From positions 62,001 to 126,000 of the forward strand of contig NZ_JAKNQY010000012.1 in NCBI RefSeq assembly GCF_024494355.1: 64,000 bases of DNA. Reading direction: 5' to 3'. Shown piece by piece: positions 1 to 7,946 of the stretch; the first letter of the stretch is position 1; every line of letters starts with the position of its first letter. This DNA comes from Pseudomonas sp. Q11 (GTDB lineage: Bacteria; Pseudomonadota; Gammaproteobacteria; Pseudomonadales; Pseudomonadaceae). Made by a program: the position numbers and the translations under genes. Under the pieces are notes generated by a model, which worked only from the letters and a program-made list of their open reading frames with translations, had not been told where the DNA came from and did not search any database.

Positions 1-66
1 AGTTGATAGAGAGAGGGGTTGCTGATTTTCAGTGGACACACAACCCGCGCTCCCCTCAGATCAAAA

Positions 67-135
67 TGTGGGAGCATGGCTTGCCCGCGATGGCGCCCTT
101 GAGACTGCCATCGCGGGCAAGCCCTGCTCCCACAG
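67..135. repeat. REP pair (inverted)
   Basis: Two copies of a Pseudomonas REP core (GTGGGAGCA...GCTTGCCCGCGATGGC) lie in inverted orientation about 10 bases apart and can form a long hairpin. The element sits just beyond the 3' end of phoQ, the usual extragenic position. Confidence 0.9.
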
Positions 136-164
136 GTCTGATTCCAGCAGGTATCCGTTAGCAG

Positions 165-1511
165 TCAAACCACCGAAAAATGAATCCGAAACGCCGCCCC
201 GCCCAGCTCTGAGTCCCCCAGGGTCAACCGGGCGCCGTAGCTCTCGATGATGTCTTTGACCACCGCCAGCCCGATGCCCTGCCCTGGGTGCTGGCGATCC
301 AGCCGCTCGCCACGTTGCAGAATCCGTGCACGTTGATCCGGCGGCACGCCCGGCCCGTCATCCTCGACACACAACTCAATGCCGCCGAGGGTCTGATGCA
401 CGCTGATGCGCACCTCGCCCAGGCACAGCCGATAGGCGTTTTCCAACAGGTTGCCGAGCATTTCCAGCAAGGCGCCCTGCTCGATCGGCACATGGCACTG
501 CTCCGGCAGATCGAAGCTGACGTTGACACGCTTGTCGCGATAGACCTTGTCCAGCGTATCGCACAGGCTTTGCAGCACCGGACGCAAGCGCACCTGATGG
601 CGCACCAGACCGCTTTTGCGCAGGCTGGCGCGCTGCAACTGATAGCCGATCTGCTGGCTCATGCGCTCGATCTGGCTTTGCAGCACCCAGGCCTGCCCAC
701 GGTCCTCGGCGCGCCGGGCCATGTCTTCACTTACGCCTTGCAGCACCGCCAGCGGGGTTTTCAGGCTATGAGCCAAGTCATCGAGGGAATCACGATAGCG
801 GCTGCGCTGCTCCCGCTCGCCATGCAACAGGCGGTTGAGGGAGCCGGTCAGGCGCAACAGCTCCCGCGGGTGCTCGGTGCTGAGGCTTTCCCGGCTGCCA
901 CTTTCGATTTCGTCCAGTTCCTGGCTCAGGCGCCTCAACGCGCGAAGCCCCCAGCTCAGGCCAATCCACAACAGGGCCAACAACACCGCCAGTGCGGCAC
1001 CGAATCCCAGGTAGAGATTTTCCCGCAGGCCGTCGAGCGTCACTTCGTAATCGCGCACCGGTTGCAGGGTGACGAAACTGAACGCCGCGCTCTGGCCGCC
1101 GAGCAGTTTGACTTCGACGTCGTAGACAAAAAACTCCTGGCCGTTGTCTTCGCGGATACGCGCGAACTGATTGCCCTGGCCGTCGTAGCGCGGCGAGTAA
1201 TTGATGTTCTCTTCGCGAGTGGCCTTGGACCGCCACACCAGGCGCCCGTCGCGATCATAGATGTAGCCCAGCAGACGGGCGTCGGCGAGGTTAAAGCGCT
1301 CATCGGGCAATTGCGCCGGCATCTTCAAGCGGTTGTTTTCCACTCGGGCAGCGGAAATGAGTGTGGTCACGTCCGACGCCAGGCGTTGTTCGATGGATTC
1401 CTGCAAGGCGAGGCTGAACGCGCCCTGCATGGCCGGCAACAGCGCCAACATGAACAACACCGCCAGGGTCATGGCGGCCAGCATCAACCGCAGCCGTAGC
1501 GAACGAATCAC
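165..1511 (-). CDS. phoQ: Sensor histidine kinase PhoQ
   Basis: Inner-membrane sensor kinase of the PhoPQ system, which in Pseudomonas responds to low Mg2+ and cationic peptides and phosphorylates PhoP. The 448-residue protein has a first membrane segment (about 8-30), a periplasmic sensor domain (31-165), a second membrane segment (about 167-188), a HAMP-like linker, and the H-box DLAHSLKTPLAVLQ with phospho-accepting His248. The ATPase motifs are LLENAY (N), VEDDGPGVP (G1) and GQGIGLAVV (G2). I place the start at the GTG at 1511, which overlaps the phoP stop as GTGA and gives the N-terminus MIRSLRLRLM that I recall for P. aeruginosa PhoQ. The overlap implies translational coupling. It is the last gene of oprH-phoP-phoQ. 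Confidence 0.93.
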   Translation of the reverse strand: MIRSLRLRLMLAAMTLAVLFMLALLPAMQGAFSLALQESIEQRLASDVTTLISAARVENNRLKMPAQLPDERFNLADARLLGYIYDRDGRLVWRSKATREENINYSPRYDGQGNQFARIREDNGQEFFVYDVEVKLLGGQSAAFSFVTLQPVRDYEVTLDGLRENLYLGFGAALAVLLALLWIGLSWGLRALRRLSQELDEIESGSRESLSTEHPRELLRLTGSLNRLLHGEREQRSRYRDSLDDLAHSLKTPLAVLQGVSEDMARRAEDRGQAWVLQSQIERMSQQIGYQLQRASLRKSGLVRHQVRLRPVLQSLCDTLDKVYRDKRVNVSFDLPEQCHVPIEQGALLEMLGNLLENAYRLCLGEVRISVHQTLGGIELCVEDDGPGVPPDQRARILQRGERLDRQHPGQGIGLAVVKDIIESYGARLTLGDSELGGAAFRIHFSVV

Positions 1512-2185
1512 TGGCAACGCTCGTTGAACAGGTACCCCAGGCCACGCACGGTTTCGATCGGTTTGAAGCCGGCCGGGGCTTCCAGTTTGCGCCGCAGGCG
1601 CCCCACCAGCACTTCAATGACATTGGGGTCACGCTCGTCGTCATCCGGGTAAAGCTGCTCCATCAAGCGGTCCTTGGCGACCACCTGCTGATGATGGCGC
1701 ATCAGGTATTCAAGGATGCGGTATTCATAGGCCGTCAGCGCCAAGGGTTCCTCACCCAGGGACGCCTGTTTGCGATTGAGGTCCAGCAGCAACGGACCGG
1801 CCACGATGGTCGACTGGGTGAAGCCACTGGAACGGCGCAACAACGCGTTAAGGCGGGCCTCCAACTCTTCGAACTGAAACGGCTTGACCACATAGTCGTC
1901 CGCACCGGCGGCGAGGCCTTCGACCTTGTCCTGCCAGTTGCCGCGGGCGGTAAGGATCAGGATCGGGAAGGTCTTGTCCTGGGAGCGCAACCGGCGGATC
2001 AGCTCCAGCCCGCTGATGCCCGGCAGGCCCAGGTCGATTACCGCCAGGTCATGATTGAATTGCCCGACCTGATACAAGGCCTCCTCGGCATTGGCCACGG
2101 CCTGCACCACATGGCCGCTGTCGGTGAGACGGGTTTGCAGGTGATGACGCAGCAAGGCTTCGTCTTCGACGACCAATAATTTCAT
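1508..2185 (-). CDS. phoP: Response regulator PhoP
   Basis: OmpR-family transcription factor of 225 residues, partner of PhoQ. The receiver domain (1-115) has the acidic pair E7/D8, phospho-acceptor Asp51 in VIDLGLPG and the conserved Lys in VVKPF. The winged-helix domain (125-225) contains LTAYEYRILEYL and the recognition segment DPNVIEVLVGRLRRKL. The start is set at MKLLVVEDEALL, since the upstream in-frame codons do not match the family. It lies between oprH and phoQ, with an intrinsic terminator separating it from oprH, so oprH may be expressed at a higher level than the regulators. Near identity to remembered P. aeruginosa PhoP makes the call firm. Confidence 0.95.
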   Translation of the reverse strand: MKLLVVEDEALLRHHLQTRLTDSGHVVQAVANAEEALYQVGQFNHDLAVIDLGLPGISGLELIRRLRSQDKTFPILILTARGNWQDKVEGLAAGADDYVVKPFQFEELEARLNALLRRSSGFTQSTIVAGPLLLDLNRKQASLGEEPLALTAYEYRILEYLMRHHQQVVAKDRLMEQLYPDDDERDPNVIEVLVGRLRRKLEAPAGFKPIETVRGLGYLFNERCQ

Positions 2186-2232
2186 GGGGCTCTCCCAGGC
2201 AAATCGAACAATCCAGTCATGCACATCGGTTC

Positions 2233-2270
2233 AAGAAAAAAGGTGCCGGATCGTCTTGGGCCGATCCGGC
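2233..2270 (-). terminator. Intrinsic terminator between oprH and phoP
   Basis: On the minus strand a 9-bp perfect stem (GCCGGATCG, 2262-2270, with CGATCCGGC, 2245-2253) encloses an 8-base loop and is followed after three bases by six T residues. It lies in the 107-base gap after oprH and before phoP, in the direction of transcription, so it would act as a partial terminator inside the operon. Confidence 0.8.
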
Positions 2271-2292
2271 TGCCCACGCTCACCTTCCAGCC

Positions 2293-2892
2293 TTAGAACG
2301 TGTAGTTGGCCGAGAGATAGGTCTGGGCACTGCTGGTCAGGTCCAGCGATCCCACCTTGCCACCTGCGTGGGGGCTCATCTCGGTGCTGGCGTTGCTGCG
2401 CAGGTAACGGTACCCCAGTTCCAGTGAGGTGTTTTGCGAAACCTTCTGCAGGATGCCGGCCTGCAAGCCCACCGCGTAGCCGATATCGCTGTCACGGCTA
2501 TAGCCGGGAGAGTCCTGGGTCAGTTTGGTCAGGCCCGCCGTACCGCCGCCGAACAGCTTGGTGCTGCCGGTGACCGGATAGAACATATCGTAACTGCCCA
2601 GCAGGTTTTCCTGGCGCAATTTGATGCCATTGTGCGTGCCCGAAACGTTGTCGTACGTGGCGTAGTAGCGACCCTGGTCGTTTTGCCGGCCCAGTCGGAC
2701 GCCATAGGTGGTGTCCTTGCCGATGATACCGTCGGCGTTCGGGTGGTTGAGGTTAGCGTTCAGGGCGTCGGACTTCTTGACCTTGTCGCTGGTCTGGCCG
2801 AGGGTCAGGCTGGCGAAGTTATCATCGGCGTGGGCCATGGCGCTGGCGCCCAGCACCGTGAAAGCCAACAGCAGAGTTTTCATGTGAGTCAT
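2293..2892 (-). CDS. oprH: Outer membrane protein OprH
   Basis: Small eight-stranded outer-membrane beta-barrel that, in P. aeruginosa, binds LPS and replaces Mg2+ when the cation is scarce; it is the first gene of the PhoP-controlled operon. The 199-residue precursor has a signal peptide ending in AMAHA. It shares with remembered OprH the stretches QGRYYATY, KLRQENLLGSYD, GLQAGIL, YRYLRSNASTEM, GSLDLTSS and the C-terminal aromatic NYTF. The start is chosen at the ATG at 2892 because AGGAG lies 7 bases upstream; an ATG at 2883 is the alternative. Four PhoP half-sites lie 63-101 bases upstream. About 200 residues is the normal family length. Confidence 0.92.
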   Translation of the reverse strand: MTHMKTLLLAFTVLGASAMAHADDNFASLTLGQTSDKVKKSDALNANLNHPNADGIIGKDTTYGVRLGRQNDQGRYYATYDNVSGTHNGIKLRQENLLGSYDMFYPVTGSTKLFGGGTAGLTKLTQDSPGYSRDSDIGYAVGLQAGILQKVSQNTSLELGYRYLRSNASTEMSPHAGGKVGSLDLTSSAQTYLSANYTF

Positions 2893-2954
2893 GTTCAAGC
2901 TCCTGTGTAACGTGGGTGATTTGTGAAGTCGCAGCCACGTTAACCAACCGTCCC

Positions 2955-2993
2955 TGAATGGCCCTTGAACGTTCTCTGAACCTGCGCTGAATG
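2955..2993 (-). promoter_or_regulatory. Four tandem PhoP half-sites upstream of oprH
   Basis: Read on the minus strand this is ATTCAG-N5-GTTCAG-N5-GTTCAA-N5-ATTCAG. The hexamers occupy 2988-2993, 2977-2982, 2966-2971 and 2955-2960, an exact 11-bp period over four repeats. Pseudomonas PhoP is known to bind two direct GTTCAG-like repeats spaced by five bases, so this is a doubled PhoP box. The divergent hydrolase gene starts 51 bases away and could share control. Confidence 0.85.
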
Positions 2994-3044
2994 AATCGGC
3001 TAGAGTGTTCTGTCTCACCCAAACATTTATCAAGGAGATCCGTC

Positions 3045-3836
3045 ATGCACCGGTTGCTTGCTGTTGTACTTCTGGCCTTTAGCGCTGCGAGCCACGCCGC
3101 TATCCAGACCCAGGAGATCCCCTACACCAGTGCCGACGGCACCCAACTGATTGGCTACTACGCTTACGACGACGCGGTCAAAGGCCCGCGCCCGGGCGTG
3201 GTGGTGGTACATGAATGGTGGGGGTTGAACGATTATTCCAAGCGCCGCGCCCGTGATCTCGCGGGCCTGGGCTACAGTGCGCTGGCCATCGACATGTACG
3301 GCGACGGCAAGAACACCGAGCACCCCAAGGACGCCATGGCGTTCATGCAGGCGGCCCTCAAGGACGGCAAGGCGGCCAGTGCGCGGTTCCAGGCCGGGCT
3401 CGACCTGCTGATGAAACAACCCCACACCGACCCGGACAAAATCGCCGCCATCGGTTACTGCTTCGGCGGCAAGGTGGTGCTGGATGCGGCGCGCCAGGGC
3501 GTTCCGCTGGCCGGCGTGGTGAGTTTCCACGGCGCACTGGTCACCAATACCCCAGCCACACCTGACAGCGTCAAGGCCAGGATCCTGGTCGAACATGGCG
3601 CACTGGACAGCATGGTCACCCCGGACAACGTCACCGCGTTCAAGAGCGAGATGGACAAGGCCGGTGCCGACTACACGTTCGTCAACCTTGAAGGCGCCAA
3701 GCACGGCTTCAGCAATCCCGACGCCGACCGCCTGGGTCACGGTGAACATGGCGGGCCGGACATTGGCTATAACAAACAAGCCGATGAAAAGTCCTGGGCG
3801 GACATGCAGAAGTTCTTCAAGAAGATTTTTGACTAA
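3045..3836 (+). CDS. Exported dienelactone hydrolase family protein
   Basis: Alpha/beta hydrolase of the dienelactone hydrolase family, 263 residues. A signal peptide (MHRLLAVVLLAFSAASHA) predicts export, unlike the cytosolic enzymes of chlorocatechol breakdown. The family triad can be placed at Cys139 in GYCFGG, Asp188 in HGALDS and His220 in AKHGFSNP; the oxyanion region is HEWWGLND (56-63). AAGGAG precedes the ATG at 3045. It is transcribed divergently from oprH across the PhoP boxes, and the same arrangement of neighbours (pcpS, an OmpR-type pair, nrdA) is remembered from P. aeruginosa. The natural substrate is unknown; hydrolysis of an ester or lactone in the periplasm is inferred. Confidence 0.85.
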   Translation: MHRLLAVVLLAFSAASHAAIQTQEIPYTSADGTQLIGYYAYDDAVKGPRPGVVVVHEWWGLNDYSKRRARDLAGLGYSALAIDMYGDGKNTEHPKDAMAFMQAALKDGKAASARFQAGLDLLMKQPHTDPDKIAAIGYCFGGKVVLDAARQGVPLAGVVSFHGALVTNTPATPDSVKARILVEHGALDSMVTPDNVTAFKSEMDKAGADYTFVNLEGAKHGFSNPDADRLGHGEHGGPDIGYNKQADEKSWADMQKFFKKIFD

Positions 3837-3864
3837 AACCCATCCTTCAACTGAAACAACCACC

Positions 3865-3974
3865 TGTGGCGAGGGAGCTTGCTCCCGCTGGGCTGCGAAG
3901 CAGACCCAAAACCTGCGAGCGCTGCGCCCTCGAGCGCCAGCCCGGCCGAGCGGGAGCAAGCTCCCTCGCCACAA
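3865..3974. repeat. REP pair (inverted, GTGGCGAGGGAGCTTGCTCCC type)
   Basis: Two inverted copies of a second REP subtype flank about 50 bases. The element lies between the hydrolase and pcpS; the open frame running through it into pcpS is not coding. Confidence 0.9.
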
Positions 3975-4033
3975 AAGCTTCCCCGTTCACAATCTCCACG
4001 CCCCACTACCCAGCCTCACGCCAACCCGGCAAA

Positions 4034-4768
4034 ATGCCGGCCATGAACGCACTCCCCGCCCTGCCCGCCTGCTGCACGCCTCTGGATGATCAATGGCTGT
4101 TGCCCGAAGCCTTGTCCGATACAGTGCTGCTGAGCACCCGCTTCGATCCGTTGCTGCTGAGCGGCAATGACTTTTTGCACAGTGCCATCGAACCACCCCC
4201 GAGCATCCAGCGTTCAGTGGCCAAGCGTCAGGCGGAATTCCTTGCCGGACGGATCTGCGCCCGGGCGGCCCTTCATCAGTTGGACGGCCAGACCTGCGTG
4301 CCGGCCATCGGTGACGACCGCGCCCCGATATGGCCGGCCCATGTCAGTGGCTCGATCACCCACAGCACCGGCCGGGCAGCGGCCATCGTCGCCAGAAAAC
4401 ACCACTGGCAAGGGCTGGGCATGGACCTGGAAAACCTGCTCGACCCCGAGCGCGCCGAGCGCCTGGCCGGTGAAATCCTCACTCCACCGGAACTGCTGCG
4501 CATGGCCGCAACCCGGCAAGAGGACCGGGCATTGCTGGTGACCCTGACCTTTTCCGTGAAGGAAAGCCTGTTCAAGGCCTTGTACCCGATCGTCAGGCAG
4601 CGCTTTTATTTCGAGCATGCCGAAGTGCTGGAATGGACGCACGGCGGGCAGGTGCGACTGCGGTTGCTCACCGACCTGTCGGCCGAGTGGCGTCATGGCA
4701 GTGAGTTGTCGGCACAGTTTGCTGTGAAGGATGGGCAGTTGTTGAGTCTGGTGGGGATCAAGGCCTGA
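4034..4768 (+). CDS. pcpS: 4'-phosphopantetheinyl transferase PcpS
   Basis: Transfers 4'-phosphopantetheine from CoA to a Ser of carrier proteins; in Pseudomonas this Sfp-type enzyme is thought to serve both fatty-acid ACP and siderophore carrier domains. The 244-residue protein shows the family motifs: SGSITHS (105-111), the Mg2+-binding GMDLENLL with Asp131 and Glu133, and FSVKESLFKALYP with Lys176, Glu177 and Ser178. The start MPAM at 4034 (or 4043) is chosen because everything further upstream is REP sequence. It closely matches remembered P. aeruginosa PcpS, including RQAEFLAGR, YFEHAE and LLTDLS-EWRHGSEL. Confidence 0.92.
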   Translation: MPAMNALPALPACCTPLDDQWLLPEALSDTVLLSTRFDPLLLSGNDFLHSAIEPPPSIQRSVAKRQAEFLAGRICARAALHQLDGQTCVPAIGDDRAPIWPAHVSGSITHSTGRAAAIVARKHHWQGLGMDLENLLDPERAERLAGEILTPPELLRMAATRQEDRALLVTLTFSVKESLFKALYPIVRQRFYFEHAEVLEWTHGGQVRLRLLTDLSAEWRHGSELSAQFAVKDGQLLSLVGIKA

Positions 4769-4790
4769 GATTTGTGGTGCTAATGAGGGG

Positions 4791-4904
4791 GCCATCGCGG
4801 GCAAGCCTTGCTCCCACAGAGTACATTGCCCCCCTCTAAATGTGGTCTCCTGTGGGAGCAAGAAATGTGGTCTCCTGTGGGAGCAAGGCTTGCCCGCGAT
4901 AGCG
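4791..4904. repeat. REP cluster containing a 25-bp tandem duplication
   Basis: REP cores at both ends are inverted. Inside, bases 4838-4862 are repeated exactly at 4863-4887 (each begins AAATGTGGTCTCC and ends GGGAGCAAG), an immediate tandem duplication. The cluster lies between the convergent pcpS and the RstB-like kinase. Confidence 0.9.
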
Positions 4905-4925
4905 TCCCACCCTTCACCACTGGCC

Positions 4926-6554
4926 TCAAGACCTGTCCTGATGCCTCGGCCAGCTCAAACTGAAACAGGCCCCACCCAGACTCTTGCTCTTGCCGATCAA
5001 CGCCCGGCCGTCATGCCAGTGGATGATCCGCCGCACGATCGACAACCCCAATCCATGGCCACCTGAAGCACGGGCCCGGCTGTCGTCCAGGCGCAGGAAG
5101 GGTTTGAAGATCCGCTCCCACGCCGCCTCCGGCACGCCGGGCCCGTCGTCCTCGACGTCCACCCGACAACGCAACTGACCCACCTGATAACTGACCGTCA
5201 CCCGGGAGCTGGCGTGACGCATCGCATTACTCACCAGATTCTGCAGGGCTCGATGCAAGAAGCGCGGCTCAGCCTCGACCCAGGCGCCATCGCAATCGGC
5301 GGCAGACAGGCACAGGCCGCGTTCGACCGTGATCCCGGCCCGAAGCGGTCCCAACTCTTCAATCACCTGATTGACCAGCGCATCCAGATCCACGCGCTGG
5401 AAGTTCAGGGCCGGCGACCCCTGCTCCAGTCGCGCGTAGGTCAGCATCTCGTCCACCAGCCGATCCAGGTCTTCGATATCGTTGTCCATGCCCGCCAGGT
5501 ATTTGTCCCGGGCCTGAGGCGTGGTGGCGCTGCCGATCATCTCCAGGCCAAAACGCAGGCGCGCCACCGGAGTACGCAACTCATGGGACACCGCTCGCAC
5601 CAGCTCCCGCTGGATCGCCAACAACTGCTGCAAGTGTTCGGCCATGCCGTTGAACGCGGCGGCCAGTCGCCCTACCGAGTCAGCGCCGCGGGCCGGCACC
5701 CGGGTTTCCAGGCTGCCTTGGGCGATCTGGGTAGCGGCCGATTCCAGGCCACGCAGGCGCCGCTCCAACTGGCGCACCAACAGGTAAACGATCAGTCCGA
5801 TCAGGCTCAACCCCAGCGCCGCGATCAGCACCAGCCACTCAGGCGGATAAGGGTTCATCTGGTACAGCGGGCCGATTTCCAGCACCCACGGCGTACCGAC
5901 CATGCCGGCGAACACCCGGATCGAGTCACCGCCCTTGCCCAGCGCCATGACCGTGTCGCCTTCGGCGACGCGACGCCGCTGGTCTTCATCCATGTCCGCC
6001 TGCGTGACGGTCATCAGCCGCAGGTCAAAACCAAAACCTTTTTCCTGCTTGAGTTGCGCCAGGCGTTCAGGCTGCTCGGCCACCGGGTAGCGCACCAACT
6101 CATCGGCCAGCAAGTAGATAGTCGCCCGGGCCAACTGTTCGCTGATCTGGCGGACTTCCCCGACCAGCATCAGTTTTTCAGCGTCGCTGACCAGTCGATA
6201 AACTTTTGCCGCGTGGGGCCCGGTCTGCTCCACCAGGGCCTGACCGCGCATGACACGGGTGCGCTGGCCGAGATCCAGATCGGTCTGGGCGTAAGTCTGC
6301 AACGCCAGGGGAATGCCCAGCAGACGCTCCCACACCGCCAGGGCACGGCGCCGCTCGGTGTCGTTCATGGGCCGCAGATTATCGGCCATCAAGGAAAACG
6401 TGCCATGGGCCAGACGCTCGCGGTACTGCTCACTGCGAGTCTGGTTGAGCAAGTGCAGGGCCAGCACGCCGAGCACCGCCACCAGCACCAGGGCCGCACA
6501 CATGCCGCCATAAATGCGCAGGAAGATCGAGTTCACGGCGCCGGGTCTACGCAA
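4926..6554 (-). CDS. Sensor histidine kinase, RstB-like
   Basis: Membrane sensor kinase of 542 residues. Order: first membrane segment (about 12-36), a large periplasmic domain (about 37-240), second membrane segment (LVLIAALGLSLIGLIVYLLV), HAMP (QLERRLRGLESAATQIAQGSLETRV), the H-box AVSHELRTPVARLRFGLEM, an N-box (NLVSNAMRHA), VEDDGPGVP and GHGLGLSIVRRI. It overlaps the 3' end of its response regulator by 22 bases, so the two are co-translated. The partner is RstA-like, which is why this is called RstB-like, although the periplasmic domain is longer than that of E. coli RstB. The stimulus is unknown. An equivalent pair lies beside nrdA in P. aeruginosa, from memory. Confidence 0.85.
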   Translation of the reverse strand: MRRPGAVNSIFLRIYGGMCAALVLVAVLGVLALHLLNQTRSEQYRERLAHGTFSLMADNLRPMNDTERRRALAVWERLLGIPLALQTYAQTDLDLGQRTRVMRGQALVEQTGPHAAKVYRLVSDAEKLMLVGEVRQISEQLARATIYLLADELVRYPVAEQPERLAQLKQEKGFGFDLRLMTVTQADMDEDQRRRVAEGDTVMALGKGGDSIRVFAGMVGTPWVLEIGPLYQMNPYPPEWLVLIAALGLSLIGLIVYLLVRQLERRLRGLESAATQIAQGSLETRVPARGADSVGRLAAAFNGMAEHLQQLLAIQRELVRAVSHELRTPVARLRFGLEMIGSATTPQARDKYLAGMDNDIEDLDRLVDEMLTYARLEQGSPALNFQRVDLDALVNQVIEELGPLRAGITVERGLCLSAADCDGAWVEAEPRFLHRALQNLVSNAMRHASSRVTVSYQVGQLRCRVDVEDDGPGVPEAAWERIFKPFLRLDDSRARASGGHGLGLSIVRRIIHWHDGRALIGKSKSLGGACFSLSWPRHQDRS

Positions 6555-7255
6555 GCTTCAGGAACGAACAGATAACCCTTGCTGCGGATGGTCTTGATCA
6601 GCCGTGGGTGGTCCGGGTCGTCGCCGATCTTGGGGCGGATGCGCGAGATGCGCACGTCGATGGAACGGTCCTGGCCGTCATAACCGATGCCGCGCAGGGC
6701 GGTGAAGATCTCTTCCCGGGACAGGATGCGCCCGGCATTGGACACCAGCAGCCACAGCAGGTCGAACTCGGCACTGGTCAGCTCGATGCCGTTGTCTCGC
6801 AGCCAGGCTTCGCGCAAGGCGTTGTCCACCACCAGCGGGCCGAACTGCAGGCGCCGCGGCTTTTGCGGCGTGGCCGGTTCCGGTTCGCTGCGCCGCAACA
6901 GGGCCTGGACACGTGCCAGGAGCAGGCGAGGACGCACCGGTTTGCAAACGTAATCGTCGGCGCCCAGGTCCAGGCCCTGGATCTGATCGGTGTCATCGGT
7001 GCGGGCGGTGAGCATCAGGATCGGTCCGTCGTAATGCTCACGCACCTTGCGGCAGATGCTCAGGCCGTCCTCGCCGGGCAGCATCAGGTCGAGGATCACC
7101 AGGTCCGGCTGCTCGGCAATGATCCGCGCCGCCGCCACCGCACCGTTGCCTTCAATGGCAACACGCAGGCCGTTGCTTTCCAGGTACTCGCGAGTCAGCT
7201 CGGCCAGCCGCTGGTCATCCTCGACGATCAATACCTGCCAGGCTTCTTGTTCCAC
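6533..7255 (-). CDS. OmpR-family response regulator, RstA-like
   Basis: Response regulator of 240 residues: receiver with EDD (12-14) and phospho-acceptor Asp56 in LDLMLPGEDGLSIC, then a winged-helix DNA-binding domain with ELTSAEFDLLWLLV, LRGIGYDGQDRSIDVRISRIRPKI and TIRSKGYLFVP. The LRG-YDG-DRSIDV-ISR motif and KGYLF ending match remembered E. coli RstA. I start it at the GTG at 7255 (MEQEAWQVLIVEDD), preceded by GAGG; further upstream the frame runs through REP sequence. It is transcribed away from nrdA, ahead of its kinase. Target genes cannot be read here. Confidence 0.85.
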   Translation of the reverse strand: MEQEAWQVLIVEDDQRLAELTREYLESNGLRVAIEGNGAVAAARIIAEQPDLVILDLMLPGEDGLSICRKVREHYDGPILMLTARTDDTDQIQGLDLGADDYVCKPVRPRLLLARVQALLRRSEPEPATPQKPRRLQFGPLVVDNALREAWLRDNGIELTSAEFDLLWLLVSNAGRILSREEIFTALRGIGYDGQDRSIDVRISRIRPKIGDDPDHPRLIKTIRSKGYLFVPEACVDPAP

Positions 7256-7304
7256 GGGGGCCTCGTCTTGTTGTGTATATAGCAGAAAGGATAAGCACCT
7301 GACT

Positions 7305-7400
7305 TGTGGCGAGGGAGCTTGCTCCCGCTGGGCTGCGCAGCGGCCCCCAGATTTTTGCGGTTGCTGCGCAACCGAGCGGGAGCAAGCTCCCTCGCCACAA
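7305..7400. repeat. REP pair (inverted, GTGGCGAGGGAGCTTGCTCCC type)
   Basis: Inverted REP copies flank about 35 bases, between the RstA-like gene and the nrdA regulatory region. Subtype matches the copy at 3865-3974. Confidence 0.9.
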
Positions 7401-7465
7401 AATGTCCGCTCCAAATATAGAATCCAGATCCTCCCGTCTTTTTGTCATGTTAAAGGAGGATAACC

Positions 7466-7492
7466 ATGCTCATGCACGGGCCGATTGTATAA
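7466..7492 (+). CDS. Candidate eight-codon ORF with a strong ribosome binding site
   Basis: ATG at 7466 opens an eight-codon frame (MLMHGPIV, stop at 7490-7492). It is preceded by AAAGGAGGA, one of the best Shine-Dalgarno matches in the window, with 6 bases between GGAGG and the ATG. It lies upstream of the predicted nrdA promoter, so it would belong to a separate short transcript. Whether it is translated is unknown; chance occurrence is possible. Confidence 0.3.
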   Translation: MLMHGPIV

Positions 7493-7678
7493 ACGCCGGC
7501 CCTGCATAAAACAAGCGGACAAATGCGTTCGGTCGCGCGGGATTTGTGTGGTAACGTCCGCGCCCGCAAAAACTACCGGGCTGTTTTCGGATCGTCAAAA
7601 CGATGAAAAAGGGTCCACTCCAGCAAGGTCGCGGCCTACAGCGCTGTTCCACGTTTCGCACACAAATTACGCACAGGC

Positions 7679-7687
7679 TTATCCACA
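7679..7687 (+). promoter_or_regulatory. DnaA box upstream of nrdA
   Basis: TTATCCACA is a perfect DnaA box. It lies about 10 bases upstream of the predicted -35 of nrdA. DnaA control of nrd operons is established in E. coli, so the site probably links dNTP supply to replication here. Confidence 0.7.
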
Positions 7688-7696
7688 GGTAGCACG

Positions 7697-7726
7697 TTGC
7701 ATTCATCCCCCAAAACGCATTATCTT
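7697..7726 (+). promoter_or_regulatory. Predicted nrdA promoter
   Basis: TTGCAT (7697-7702) and TATCTT (7721-7726) are separated by 18 bases. The -10 lies inside the first NrdR-like box, as expected for repression by occlusion. The leader would be about 380 bases long. Confidence 0.55.
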
Positions 7727-7730
7727 GTAG
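7715..7730 (+). promoter_or_regulatory. NrdR box 1
   Basis: ACGCATTATCTTGTAG matches 11 of 16 positions of the NrdR consensus ACACWATATATWGTGT. Its centre is exactly 31 bp from that of box 2; NrdR boxes are normally paired at about 31-32 bp. Confidence 0.65.
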
Positions 7731-7745
7731 CCCGTCGCGTAAAAA

Positions 7746-7761
7746 ACCCTACATGTAGGGT
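7746..7761 (+). promoter_or_regulatory. NrdR box 2 within a perfect palindrome
   Basis: ACCCTACATGTAGGGT is a perfect palindrome (its symmetry extends to 7743-7764) and matches 11 of 16 positions of the NrdR consensus, including the central ACATGT core. It is paired with box 1. With AT-rich flanks it could also act as a hairpin, but its symmetry and spacing favour an operator. Confidence 0.65.
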
Positions 7762-7946
7762 TTTCGACCAAAAACCAAACACAAGTCGGACAGAGAATTC
7801 AAGCGCTTTTCTTGCCTTTGTCCGGCTGAAACACCGCATTCCCCTACGACCAGACCGCCCTCTGCGGATGGCCGCTGTTTCAAGGTCGGAAATGACCAGA
7901 ACGGTACGGGTGTTGCAGTCCATTGCAGGCACCTCTGCAATCCGGT

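Noticed and set aside
288..1499. Long plus-strand open frame antisense to phoQ
   Set aside because: Same shadow effect; phoQ shows all kinase motifs and the antisense translation is Gln/Ala-rich without a domain.
3866..4033. Longer N-terminus for PcpS
   Set aside because: This stretch is a REP pair; the family starts at MPAM or MNAL.
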